A stretch of 64,000 nucleotides of DNA from contig JAJDAF010000030.1 in NCBI GenBank assembly GCA_029261995.1, positions 86,810 to 150,809 of the forward strand, given 5' to 3'. A model generated the notes under the pieces. The model had not been told where the DNA came from, ran no database searches, and saw only the letters and a list, made by a program, of their open reading frames with translations. Below are positions 18,703 to 27,242 of the stretch, one piece after another (positions within the stretch are counted from its first letter, which is position 1; each line of letters starts with the position of its first letter). Made by a program: the position numbers and the translations under genes. The stretch comes from Candidatus Zhuqueibacterota bacterium. Lineage in GTDB: Bacteria > Zhuqueibacterota > Zhuqueibacteria > Oceanimicrobiales > Oceanimicrobiaceae.

Positions 18703-20490
18703 TCAGGAGGTTGAACTCACGTACATCTTCTCGATAAGATCCGCGTATTTCTCGCGCACGACCTTGCGTTTGATTTTCATCGTTGGGGTGAGTTCACCGG
18801 TTTCAATCGCGAATGGCCGCGGCAACAATGTATACTTCCGGATGCGTTCGTAGGAAGAAAGCCCTTGCGTATGTGTCTCGATTTCGCGATCAAATAGCTC
18901 ACGCACAACGGGGTGTGCGACCAGGTCCTCCGGATCTTTGACGCCAATCTTTCGGTCTTTGGCAAACAGTCTGAGTTGGTCGAAGTCCGGCACCACCAGC
19001 GCCGAGATGAAGCGCCTCTTTTCACCGATGAGCAGGATTTGCTCCACGAACGGACTGCTCTCCACCTTCTTCTCGATGGGTTGCGGCGCCACCTTTTTTC
19101 CTACCGAAGTCACCAACAACTGTTTGATGCGATCAGTTATCACCAGGTAGCCGTCGCTATCAACCCTGCCGATATCACCGGTGTGGAACCAGCCGTCTTC
19201 CATAACCGCGGCCGTTTCCTCATCCATTTTGTAGTAGCCAGACATGACACTGGGTCCGCGCGTCAGCACCTCGCCCTCCTCGGAAATCCTGACATCAACG
19301 CTTGGCAGATGCTTGCCGACCGTCCCAGGCTTGGGCCGCTCGGGCGGATTAACGGAAATCACAGGTGAGGTTTCAGTCAGTCCGTAACCTTCCAGAATTG
19401 GCAGGCCGGCCGCCAGAAAGAAACGACCCACGTCGGCGGAGAGCGGCGCGCCACCGGAGATAAAAAAGCGCACATTGCCGCCCGTGCCAGCACGAATTTT
19501 TCGAAATACCAACACGTCGGCCAGTAAGCTCTTGGCTCGCAGAAGCGCACCGACGCCACCGTTCATGCTGGCGCCAACTTTCTGCCTGCCGACGGCCACA
19601 GCCCAGTCAAAAATCGCCTTTCGGACTGCCCCGGCCGCCCCGGCTTTGGTCTCTATGCTTGATTTGACCTTCTCATAAAACCGTGGCACGTTTGCCATTA
19701 TTGAAGGACTGGATTCCCGCAGGTCATTTGGCAGCGACGCCAGATTGGCGGAATAAACCAGACTCAAACCTCGGTAGAAGTAAACATAATCCACAGTTCG
19801 TTCAAACGCATGGGACAAGGGGAGAAACGACAAACCGCGGTCATCCGTGGTCAGGCGCAAGACCTCGGCACAATCAAGCATATTCGACATGAAATTACGA
19901 TGGCTAAGCAAAACGCCCTTCGGCACGCCCGTCGTTCCGGATGTGTAGATAATTGTGGCCAGGTCATCGGGTTGTGCCAGGTTCACTGCCTTCTCAAAAA
20001 AATCCTGGGCATCGACGTCGCGACCCCGTTGCAAAACTGATTCGAAAGTGAGGGCACCTTCTTCTGCCTCGGCAGCATTGTAAATGACGACATGTTTCAC
20101 GCTCTTTAACTGGTCGTCAGCCGGCCGAACTTTGGCGAACTGCTCGGCGGATGAAACCACCACAATCTCTGCGCCGCTGTGGTTGACAATATAAGCAACT
20201 TGCTCCGCCACAAGCGTTGGGAAGAGCGGAACAACCACTGCGCTCAACAGATGGCAGGCAAAATCCGTGACATGCCATTTCGGCCGGTTTTCAGACAGAA
20301 TTAGAACCTTGGTTCCCTGCTTGACGCCAAGAGTCTTCAGACCGAGCGCAAAGTTGACCACTCGGTCCCGAAACTCGTTTGAAGAAATGTGGTGAAAAGC
20401 GCCATCGCGGCCGCGATAGATGAGCAGGTCGGGCTTGTTGTACTTGGTGGTATTGAATTCGAAAAGTTGACTTAGTGTTTCGAGTGTCAT
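18703..20490 (-). CDS. Long-chain acyl-CoA synthetase (AMP-forming)
   Basis: Activates fatty acids to acyl-CoA via acyl-AMP. The 595-residue protein carries the AMP-binding motifs TIIYTSGTTGVPKG, the GYGLTETSP motif, and GWFHTGDIGRVDSDGYLVITDR; the C-terminal lysine lies in LTPTMKIKRKVV. The region between (FERTVDYVYFYRGLS, KSSIETKAGAAG) is that of the FadD15-like long-chain group rather than enteric FadD. Starts at ATG after GGAGGATCG. Divergent from the ahpD-like and fabF genes, so lipid metabolism genes lie side by side here. Confidence 0.9.
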   Translation of the reverse strand: MTLETLSQLFEFNTTKYNKPDLLIYRGRDGAFHHISSNEFRDRVVNFALGLKTLGVKQGTKVLILSENRPKWHVTDFACHLLSAVVVPLFPTLVAEQVAYIVNHSGAEIVVVSSAEQFAKVRPADDQLKSVKHVVIYNAAEAEEGALTFESVLQRGRDVDAQDFFEKAVNLAQPDDLATIIYTSGTTGVPKGVLLSHRNFMSNMLDCAEVLRLTTDDRGLSFLPLSHAFERTVDYVYFYRGLSLVYSANLASLPNDLRESSPSIMANVPRFYEKVKSSIETKAGAAGAVRKAIFDWAVAVGRQKVGASMNGGVGALLRAKSLLADVLVFRKIRAGTGGNVRFFISGGAPLSADVGRFFLAAGLPILEGYGLTETSPVISVNPPERPKPGTVGKHLPSVDVRISEEGEVLTRGPSVMSGYYKMDEETAAVMEDGWFHTGDIGRVDSDGYLVITDRIKQLLVTSVGKKVAPQPIEKKVESSPFVEQILLIGEKRRFISALVVPDFDQLRLFAKDRKIGVKDPEDLVAHPVVRELFDREIETHTQGLSSYERIRKYTLLPRPFAIETGELTPTMKIKRKVVREKYADLIEKMYVSSTS

Positions 20491-20674
20491 CGATCCTCCA
20501 TGAATTTCGCTGCGGAACCAAATCCAATCTTGTGTACAGCAGTGGCACTCATAATTAGTTGATCGGCGCGCTATCTTTTACGCTTGACTTTTATACACTG
20601 CCCGGTTACATTGGACGTTCCAAAATGAACAGATGGTCACAAAAGTAAACGGTTTTGAAAGTTAAACGCTTCCC

Positions 20675-21037
20675 ATGAAAATTAAAAAAACGCTCTCCGA
20701 TTTCCAGGAACATCGAACGGCAATGAACGAAAAGATTCTGGGTAGCGGCTTCAAGGATTTCAAAAAGTTCTTTGCCCTGGACAACAAAGCATACCTGGAG
20801 GGAGCGCTTCCTACCAAGATGAAGGAGCTTATGGGCCTGGTTGCTTCGATGGTACTGCGGTGCAACGATTGCATCCTTTATCACGTAAACCGCAGCATTG
20901 AAGAGGGCGCTTCACGTGAAGAGCTGAATGAGGCCATGAATATCGCCCTGATTGTGGGCGGCTCGATTGTCATCCCACATCTTCGCTATGCCTTTGAAAT
21001 GATTGACGAAATTCTGGCGGCAAGCGAATCCGAATAG
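20675..21037 (+). CDS. AhpD-like / carboxymuconolactone decarboxylase family protein
   Basis: A 120-residue all-helical protein with the AhpD core motif CNDCILYH (CxxCxxxH) at about residues 68-75, preceded by the usual acidic helix (KELMGLVASMVLR). The paired cysteines suggest a thiol-based peroxide or disulfide reductase rather than a decarboxylase; the true reaction is not known for most of these. It lies 64 bases before fabF on the same strand and divergent from the acyl-CoA synthetase. The ribosome-binding site is poor. Note that a separate peroxiredoxin-like selenoprotein is at 55582-56244; no functional link is shown. Confidence 0.82.
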   Translation: MKIKKTLSDFQEHRTAMNEKILGSGFKDFKKFFALDNKAYLEGALPTKMKELMGLVASMVLRCNDCILYHVNRSIEEGASREELNEAMNIALIVGGSIVIPHLRYAFEMIDEILAASESE

Positions 21038-21101
21038 CAGATTTCCAGACAGAGCCAAGACAGTTACAGCGTTTTGTTTTACAAGGAGTAAGGAGTACTA
21101 C

Positions 21102-22343
21102 ATGGTTTTGAATCGTCGCGTCGTTGTGACGGGGATGGGGATGGTCACTCCGATCGGCCTGACCGTCAGAGAAAACTGGGACAGCATCCTGGCTTGCCGG
21201 TCAGGAATTGGGCCGCTGACCAAATTCGACATCCCCGCGCTACCCGTTCAGATCGCCGGAGAGATCAAAAACTTCAATCCGGAAAACTACATCGACAAAA
21301 AGGAAGTCCGCCGGATGGACCCTTTCATCCAGTACGCCATGGCGGCGACTGCTGAAGCCATGGCCGATGCCGGCTTGACCGTCGATGATGAAAACTCGGA
21401 GAGAATCGGCGTGATTCTGGGTTCCGGACAGGGAGGAATTACCACGGTTGAACAAAACACGCTGCGGGCCTACAACGGCGGTATCAACCGCATCTCGCCG
21501 TTCTTCATTCCATCCGCCATCATCAACCTGGCTTCCGGGCAGGTTGCGATTAAATATCAACTGCGCGGGCCGAGTTACGGAATCGTTTCAGCATGCTCCA
21601 CGGGAGTACACGCCATTGCCGACGGCTATCACACGATTCAGCGCGGAGATGCTGAAGCCATGGTCGTGGGCGGTAGCGAAGCGACGATTGTGCCCACCGG
21701 CATCGCGGGCTTTGCGGCTGCGAAAGCCCTCTCCCGACGCAACGACGAGCCGGAAAAAGCAAGCCGTCCTTTCGATTTGAATCGCGACGGATTTGTTTCC
21801 AGCGAGGGCGCAGGTGTTTTGATTCTGGAAGAGTTGGAGTTTGCGCGCCACCGTAATGCGACTATCTACGCGGAGGTCACCGGAGTTGGCATGAGCACGG
21901 ACGCATTTCACATCACAGCGCCGGATCCGGAAGGCCGCGGGCCGAGGGTCTGCATGCAAAATGCCCTGAAGAATGCCGATATCGCTGCCGAGGAAGTCGA
22001 CTACATCAACGCGCACGGCACTTCCACGCAACTGAACGACGTCACGGAGACAAGAGCAGTAAGGGAAGTGTTTGGCCAGCATGCCGACAAGCTCGCCATC
22101 AGCTCAACCAAATCGATGACCGGACACCTGCTTGGAGCCGCAGGCGCCATTGAAGCCATTTACTGCGCCAAGGCCATCGAGCACCAAATACTGCCACCAA
22201 CCATCAACTACGACACCCCTGACCCTGAGTGCGACCTCGATTACGTCCCGAACAAACCACGCCGGGCAAAACTCGATGTCTGCCTGTCAAACTCATTCGG
22301 TTTCGGCGGGACGAATGCAACGATTGTTTTGCGCAGAACTTGA
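21102..22343 (+). CDS. fabF: 3-oxoacyl-[acyl-carrier-protein] synthase II
   Basis: Elongating condensing enzyme of fatty acid synthesis. The reading frame is open from 21003, but the start is ATG 21102 after an AAGGAGTAAGGAG site. The 413-residue protein begins RRVVVTGMGMVTPIG and has the Cys-His-His catalytic triad: Cys about 165 in VSACSTG, His about 305 in NAHGTSTQLND and His about 341 in MTGHLLGAAGA; it ends with FGFGGTNATIVLRR. Standard FabF length. Confidence 0.96.
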   Translation: MVLNRRVVVTGMGMVTPIGLTVRENWDSILACRSGIGPLTKFDIPALPVQIAGEIKNFNPENYIDKKEVRRMDPFIQYAMAATAEAMADAGLTVDDENSERIGVILGSGQGGITTVEQNTLRAYNGGINRISPFFIPSAIINLASGQVAIKYQLRGPSYGIVSACSTGVHAIADGYHTIQRGDAEAMVVGGSEATIVPTGIAGFAAAKALSRRNDEPEKASRPFDLNRDGFVSSEGAGVLILEELEFARHRNATIYAEVTGVGMSTDAFHITAPDPEGRGPRVCMQNALKNADIAAEEVDYINAHGTSTQLNDVTETRAVREVFGQHADKLAISSTKSMTGHLLGAAGAIEAIYCAKAIEHQILPPTINYDTPDPECDLDYVPNKPRRAKLDVCLSNSFGFGGTNATIVLRRT

Positions 22344-22346
22344 GAT

Positions 22347-22688
22347 CTAAGGCGTTTGCCCTTTCAAGGTACGCAGGAACCGCAGAAGGTCGTCGAGGTC
22401 GGTTTCGCTTAGTTGACCTTCAAATGGCGGCATGGCATCATCGCCTTTGCCTTTGCCATCCTCGATGATATCCAATATCTGGTCGTCGGTATACTTGTAA
22501 AAAGAGCTATCCAGAGCCGGCGCCTGGCTTCCACCCTGCCCTTCGGGGCCATGGCAGCGAGAACAATTCACCTCTTTCAGCGTGTAGCCGAGATACAGCA
22601 ACTGACCTGGATCGGTCATGTCTGGCGGCGGGCCGTTCTTGCAGCCCGCGCAGGCGAACAGGAGAGTCAGCAGAAGAAGAAACTTCAT
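22347..22688 (-). CDS. Cytochrome c lipoprotein (single heme)
   Basis: Small exported electron carrier. The frame is open from 22757, but MKFLLLLTLLFACAGC at 22688 is a good lipoprotein signal (lipobox ACAGC), giving 113 residues. One heme-binding motif CSRCH is followed by GPEGQGG, and the axial Met is likely in DAMPPFEG. The C-terminus SETDLDDLLRFLRTLKG is typical of class I c-type domains. It starts ten bases after the phosphatase gene and converges with fabF, whose stop is only a few bases away. Confidence 0.9.
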   Translation of the reverse strand: MKFLLLLTLLFACAGCKNGPPPDMTDPGQLLYLGYTLKEVNCSRCHGPEGQGGSQAPALDSSFYKYTDDQILDIIEDGKGKGDDAMPPFEGQLSETDLDDLLRFLRTLKGQTP

Positions 22689-22698
22689 TTCGCCCGGC

Positions 22699-24003
22699 TC
22701 AGACCGCTTTGACCACCACGACTGTAATGTCATCGTCCTGCTCCGACGCACCTTCAAACCCCTTCACCTCGTTGTAGATTTCCTGGACCAGTTCTTTGGC
22801 GGATTTGCTTTTGTGTTTGACAAGCAACTCCTTCAGCTTGGCTTCGCCAAACATCTCTTCACGCGGATTCTCTGCCTCGGTCACGCCATCAGAATAAATA
22901 ACGAGAACATCTCCCTTCTTGAAAGCGACACTCGCCTCTTCATACGCACAGCCGGGCACCATACCCATCACGAGTCCGCCGGTCTCCAATTGCTGAATCT
23001 TGTCGCGTGCGCCGAGATGAAATGGAAAGTTGTGGCCGGCGTTGACATAGGTCATACTCTTTTTATCCGAATCCAGGATACCACCGAAAAATGTGGCAAA
23101 CTTGTTATCCTCTGTGTTGTGATAGAGAAAATCATTGGACTTAGCGATAGAGTTCGAAAATTTCTCATTCTGTGACACTTGAATGCGAATGGTTGCCTGC
23201 AGGTGTGACATCAGCAAAGAGGCGGGCACGCCCTTTCCTGAGACGTCTCCCAGCGCGACACACCAGCGTCCGTCCGGCAGCTCGATAAAATCAAAATAAT
23301 CGCCACCAACTTCTTTGGCCGCATAACTTGCTCCGGCTACATCAAATCCCTTTATCTCGGGACTGTCTTTTGGCAGCAGCCTGGTCTGAACGATACGCGC
23401 CATCCCAAGCTCCTGCTCTTTCTGCAGAAGATGTTTCTCCTGCTCATACAGGCGTGCGTTCTCGATCACCTGAGCCGATTGCAGAGCGATGATGGCAAGT
23501 AAACGCTTGTCTGTCTCAGAAAACTTGCCCGAGCCCTTCTTGTTGAACAGATTGAGTACACCGATTAATTGTCCCTTGCACACCAGCGGCGCACTCAGCA
23601 AAGATTGAATTTTGAAATCAGTGGCGCGCTTATTGATGAACAACTCATTGTTCTCAAAATCGTTGACCAGAAGGGGTTCCATGTTGCGCATCATCCAGCC
23701 GCTGAGTTCAGCATCCAAACGAAATTTGCTTGAGGGTGAGGATTCGTCGGCTTTTCGGATAAAAGTCTTGAACGGGTCATCGAGCAGGCTGTCCTTGTCC
23801 AGCAGGTGAATGGTGCCTTGTTTGGCATCGATCGCTTTGACTGCTTTCGCCACCAGCTTGTCCATGATCCCGGTTAGCGACATGGTTGAGCTGATGACCT
23901 TGGCAAGCTCGTTGAGAATCTTAAGCTCTTCTACTGATTTTTTCAGACGCTCGTTTTCAGATTGAAGGCGCAGAAGTGTATCATCTTTTTTTAGAAGGGC
24001 CAC
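22699..24003 (-). CDS. GAF-domain PP2C-type (SpoIIE/RsbU-like) phosphatase
   Basis: Signal-transduction serine phosphatase. Residues about 5-45 form a coiled coil; about 50-190 a GAF sensor domain (SLLSAPLVCKGQLIGVLNLFNK, AQVIENARLYEQE); about 215-434 a PP2C_SIG domain with metal-binding motifs (EVGGDYFDFIELPDGRW, VALGDVSGKGVPASLLM, YVNAGHNFP, DVLVIYSDGVTEAEN, DDDITVVVVK). Such proteins usually dephosphorylate an anti-sigma-factor antagonist. No such partner is visible here; the adjacent gene is a Ser/Thr kinase 66 bases upstream on the same strand, so the two may form a kinase/phosphatase pair. Start GTG with GGAG upstream. Confidence 0.88.
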   Translation of the reverse strand: MALLKKDDTLLRLQSENERLKKSVEELKILNELAKVISSTMSLTGIMDKLVAKAVKAIDAKQGTIHLLDKDSLLDDPFKTFIRKADESSPSSKFRLDAELSGWMMRNMEPLLVNDFENNELFINKRATDFKIQSLLSAPLVCKGQLIGVLNLFNKKGSGKFSETDKRLLAIIALQSAQVIENARLYEQEKHLLQKEQELGMARIVQTRLLPKDSPEIKGFDVAGASYAAKEVGGDYFDFIELPDGRWCVALGDVSGKGVPASLLMSHLQATIRIQVSQNEKFSNSIAKSNDFLYHNTEDNKFATFFGGILDSDKKSMTYVNAGHNFPFHLGARDKIQQLETGGLVMGMVPGCAYEEASVAFKKGDVLVIYSDGVTEAENPREEMFGEAKLKELLVKHKSKSAKELVQEIYNEVKGFEGASEQDDDITVVVVKAV

Positions 24004-24030
24004 ACGTTACTCCTTTAATTGTTCTGGGGC

Positions 24031-24070
24031 TTTCTTTGTGCGATGGGTTTCTTTGTGCGATGGGTTTCTT
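24031..24070. repeat. 17-base tandem repeat at the kinase stop codon
   Basis: TTTCTTTGTGCGATGGG occurs twice in tandem (24031-24047, 24048-24064) followed by a six-base partial copy that runs into the stop codon of the kinase gene. A small slippage duplication in the gap between kinase and phosphatase genes. Confidence 0.8.
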
Positions 24071-26783
24071 AAAACTTGAACCCGAGCAGCGTCTTGCCCG
24101 AAGGCACTTGTTGGTTCAATTCCTCAAACCAGTTGAGAACGACATTTATCCGATCCGCTGCATAAAATCCGGATTCCGAAATCACGAAAAATCGATCTCC
24201 ACTGCCGGAGACAGCAAATCCATTGCCCGAAGTGGGTGCATCGAAAACCACCATCGACTCTTCCACGCGCAGCGAATCACCGTCTGTTGACATCCCCGCA
24301 GCGACAAAACTGTCGCCACGCCGGTAATACAGTTTGTCGCCGGCAGCGTTCCAGGCCGGGTGCTCGCCACCCTCATTAGAAACCATGACCGAGGCCTCGG
24401 GCTCTGAATAAGAGGTCACGTAAATTTCATCTTCACCGGTCTGATTAGACGTGTACGCTACCCAGTTGCCATCCGGCGAAAACACAGCCTGTTTCTCGGC
24501 AGCGCCAGTTGTCAGAAAAGGCTTGGTACGAACTTGCTTCTTGCTGAAATCCACAGACCAGATGTCCATGCTTGAATCAGGGTGAGCCTGGCAGTAGAGC
24601 AGGCTCTTTCCAGCCGGATTCCAAGAGGTCGGCAGCAGCCGTGTGCTACCGGAAATCAGCTCCTGCTCTGCGCTCTTCTTCACGACGTTCATCGTGTACA
24701 CGCCCCACTCGCCAGCACGCCGGGAAGCATAAGCAAGAGACTCCCCATCACTGGCCCAAACAGGATCGCTGCACGACCCGGACACTCCCTCGAGCTGCAT
24801 GGCGTCCCCGCCCGAATCGACGATCCAAATCTGCGATTCATCCCCATTTTCTACGGTCGCGGCCACGCCTTGGTCTGGCGAGACGCTCAGACTGCCGTAC
24901 TGGCGGCCTTCCTTCGCTATGAGTTCGGAGCTGCCGTCCGGCCGCAACTCCACTAAATGCGGCGCCGGCTGCTGATTCGGTGCGTGAATGAAGGCCAGGG
25001 CGCCATCGTCGGAAAGCGTGAAGTTCGGCACGTAGCCAAACTCCAAATGCAGATTCTCGAGCACGGGCATGGTCGGGCCAGTGACCTGGCGTTGGGCGAC
25101 ATCAAAAGGAGCCGCAAGCAGTCCGCCAGACCAGGCTGCAACCACATGGCCGGTAGGACTGTATTTGGCACAGACACCGCCTTCAAGCACGGTCTTTCTC
25201 GCCCGGGTCTCGAACTCGAAGATCTCGATTCTGCCGGAATCCGGATCGCTCACACCTGCTGGAATTGCGGTGAACATCATGGCCTTGCCATCAGGCAACA
25301 TGGCGGGCCAGTAGAATCGGACTTTGCCTGCGCCACCCGCATCGGGAACCACCACCGATGGTTGACCGCTGCCGTCGCTCGCGACTTTCATGATGCCATA
25401 AGTTTTGGATCCGGGTTGGCGGCCGCAATAGTAGAGTTCGCCGCTTGAATGCCAGGACGCGCCAAGGAATGCTCCGACGTCTGCCAGAACCACAGGCACT
25501 CCGCCGAAAACTGATACTTTCTTCAGCTTGCCATCAGCGTAAAAGCCGACCCACTGTCCATCAAGTGAGAAGAATGGTGAAGTGGCGTTTTGAGTTCCCT
25601 GAATCGCACCGGCATCAAACTTGTCGATGGCGCGCAAGAACAGGATGCGCTCTCCGTTCCGCTCGCCCACATAGACAATATTGCTGCCATCGGCCGACAC
25701 GGCCACGGACGGGTTCTGCCAAAAGCTGACCTTTGATTGAGTCGCCACGGAAAGGCGTCGAACCTTCGAAGTTTGTGAGGTCACGCCATAGCGCCATGCG
25801 CCAAACCCCACTGCCGCGAGCGCCATTACAATGCCCGCCCATGTGATGGCACGCCGCCACTTCGACGGCTTGCGCGCACCGAGGTTTGAAACAGAAACCG
25901 CCGATCTGACAATCGAGGAGCTGCTCCCCGAAGAAACGTCAACCGCCTGCAAATCCACCGGAATCTCTGTTGCATTCTGGTAGCGTGCGGTAGGCGCCTT
26001 GGTGAGACACTTTGCCACGATTCTTTCGAGCGCCATAGGCACACCGGTGCGGACGGCTGTCATGGGCTCCGGCTCCTCGTTCATAATGGAGTAAACCAAC
26101 GCTTGCTCATAGTCACCTTGGAACGGCATCAGGCCGCTGACCATCTCATAAAGCAGAACACCAAACGACCAGATGTCCGTGCGGTAGTCAACATCCTCGC
26201 CGCGCGCCTGTTCAGGTGACATGTAGGCGGCGGTCCCGAGGGTGGTGCCTTGCCTGGTCAGCAGACTGCTCCCGGTGAGTTTGGCGAGCCCGAAATCCAT
26301 GACCTTCACCAGACCCCTGTCAGTAACCATGACATTCGAACTCTTGATGTCGCGGTGCACGACACCCTTCTCGTGGGCAGCCTGCAAGGCATTGGCTATC
26401 TGGCCTGCCAACCTGATGACCTTGCTCATTTTCATCGGGCCTTGTTCGATGACTTCCTTCAGGCTCTTGCCTTCGATGTACTCCATTACGATAAACGATT
26501 GATCGCCATCTTCCTCGTTGGCATAAACCGTTGCGATATTCGCGTGGTTCAGCGCGGCGGCGGCTTGAGCTTCACGCAAAAAACGGCTTTTCTCCTGCTT
26601 CGTGCTGATACCCTGCAGCGGCAAGAATTTCAGCGCGACCGTTCGTTTTAGCTTAGTGTCTTCCGCCTTGTAGACCACACCCATGCCACCCTCGCCAAGC
26701 TGGTCGATAACTTTGTAGTGAGCGATTTTTTTGCCCTTCACGAGTACTTCTCCTCCTGAATTTTCGGCCATAGTTATGAGCAC
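24069..26783 (-). CDS. Transmembrane Ser/Thr protein kinase with C-terminal WD40-like (TolB-type) propeller
   Basis: Hanks-type kinase of 904 residues. Kinase domain about 20-285: glycine loop LGEGGMGVVYKAED, catalytic lysine in VALKFLP, HRDIKSSNV, DFGLAKL and the APE-equivalent MSPEQARGEDV. A single membrane helix follows at about 310-330 (WAGIVMALAAVGFGAWRYG), then a roughly 570-residue outer domain of PD40/WD40-like repeats (FSLDGQWVGFYADGKL, VSPDQGVAATVENG, FSPDGNWVAYTSNQTGEDEIYV). The outside propeller is presumably the sensor. Start at MLITM or the second Met four codons later. Upstream of the GAF/PP2C phosphatase. Confidence 0.92.
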   Translation of the reverse strand: MLITMAENSGGEVLVKGKKIAHYKVIDQLGEGGMGVVYKAEDTKLKRTVALKFLPLQGISTKQEKSRFLREAQAAAALNHANIATVYANEEDGDQSFIVMEYIEGKSLKEVIEQGPMKMSKVIRLAGQIANALQAAHEKGVVHRDIKSSNVMVTDRGLVKVMDFGLAKLTGSSLLTRQGTTLGTAAYMSPEQARGEDVDYRTDIWSFGVLLYEMVSGLMPFQGDYEQALVYSIMNEEPEPMTAVRTGVPMALERIVAKCLTKAPTARYQNATEIPVDLQAVDVSSGSSSSIVRSAVSVSNLGARKPSKWRRAITWAGIVMALAAVGFGAWRYGVTSQTSKVRRLSVATQSKVSFWQNPSVAVSADGSNIVYVGERNGERILFLRAIDKFDAGAIQGTQNATSPFFSLDGQWVGFYADGKLKKVSVFGGVPVVLADVGAFLGASWHSSGELYYCGRQPGSKTYGIMKVASDGSGQPSVVVPDAGGAGKVRFYWPAMLPDGKAMMFTAIPAGVSDPDSGRIEIFEFETRARKTVLEGGVCAKYSPTGHVVAAWSGGLLAAPFDVAQRQVTGPTMPVLENLHLEFGYVPNFTLSDDGALAFIHAPNQQPAPHLVELRPDGSSELIAKEGRQYGSLSVSPDQGVAATVENGDESQIWIVDSGGDAMQLEGVSGSCSDPVWASDGESLAYASRRAGEWGVYTMNVVKKSAEQELISGSTRLLPTSWNPAGKSLLYCQAHPDSSMDIWSVDFSKKQVRTKPFLTTGAAEKQAVFSPDGNWVAYTSNQTGEDEIYVTSYSEPEASVMVSNEGGEHPAWNAAGDKLYYRRGDSFVAAGMSTDGDSLRVEESMVVFDAPTSGNGFAVSGSGDRFFVISESGFYAADRINVVLNWFEELNQQVPSGKTLLGFKF

Positions 26784-27242
26784 ATGCAGTGCAAGGCTGG
26801 CTGTCGGGAACGCATTGCCTGGTGGACGAATAAAAAATGGAGTGACTCTTGCCTGCTAGGATGTTAAAGATAAGTCAACCGTTGGTATAAAACAAGTGTG
26901 AATTTCAGATCTGTAAAAGTCCCGGATCGCGGACTTGCGCCACACCTGTGGCGCTGAGTCGCGATCTTGAAATATTCGACGTAGGAATTGAAATGCTGAC
27001 TGGCGGGATTTGCGACTCTGCGGACGAAGCAAAGCCCGTTTGGCAGACGACGTTGGACTTCCGTCATGGTAGGTGCCGGTTTCCAGCATGAAGGTTGCCA
27101 AGAGCTCTACATCCGCATCGATCAGAAATTCATTGCTTCGGAGCCTTGGAATTGCTACTCTTTGCAACACTCCAGTTTCACAATCCGCCTTGCGACACCA
27201 AAGAACCAAGCAGTTTGTAGCATAACCGGGAAGGAGACCTTG
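26784..27242. other. Divergent intergenic region between the kinase and the DUF1800 gene
   Basis: 459 bases that must hold promoters for both genes. The only clear structure is the hairpin at 26925-26966. Both strands have open frames extending into it from the DUF1800 gene, but neither has a credible start, ribosome-binding site or recognisable protein. Confidence 0.5.
26925..26966. repeat. Strong 42-base stem-loop
   Basis: Nested arms GATCGCG-x-ACT-x-GCGCCAC and GTGGCGC-xx-AGT-CGCGATC close a four-base loop (26944-26947). The inner seven pairs and outer seven pairs are perfect. No T-run follows, so it is not an ordinary terminator. Could be a structured leader or a protein-binding site. 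Confidence 0.7.
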
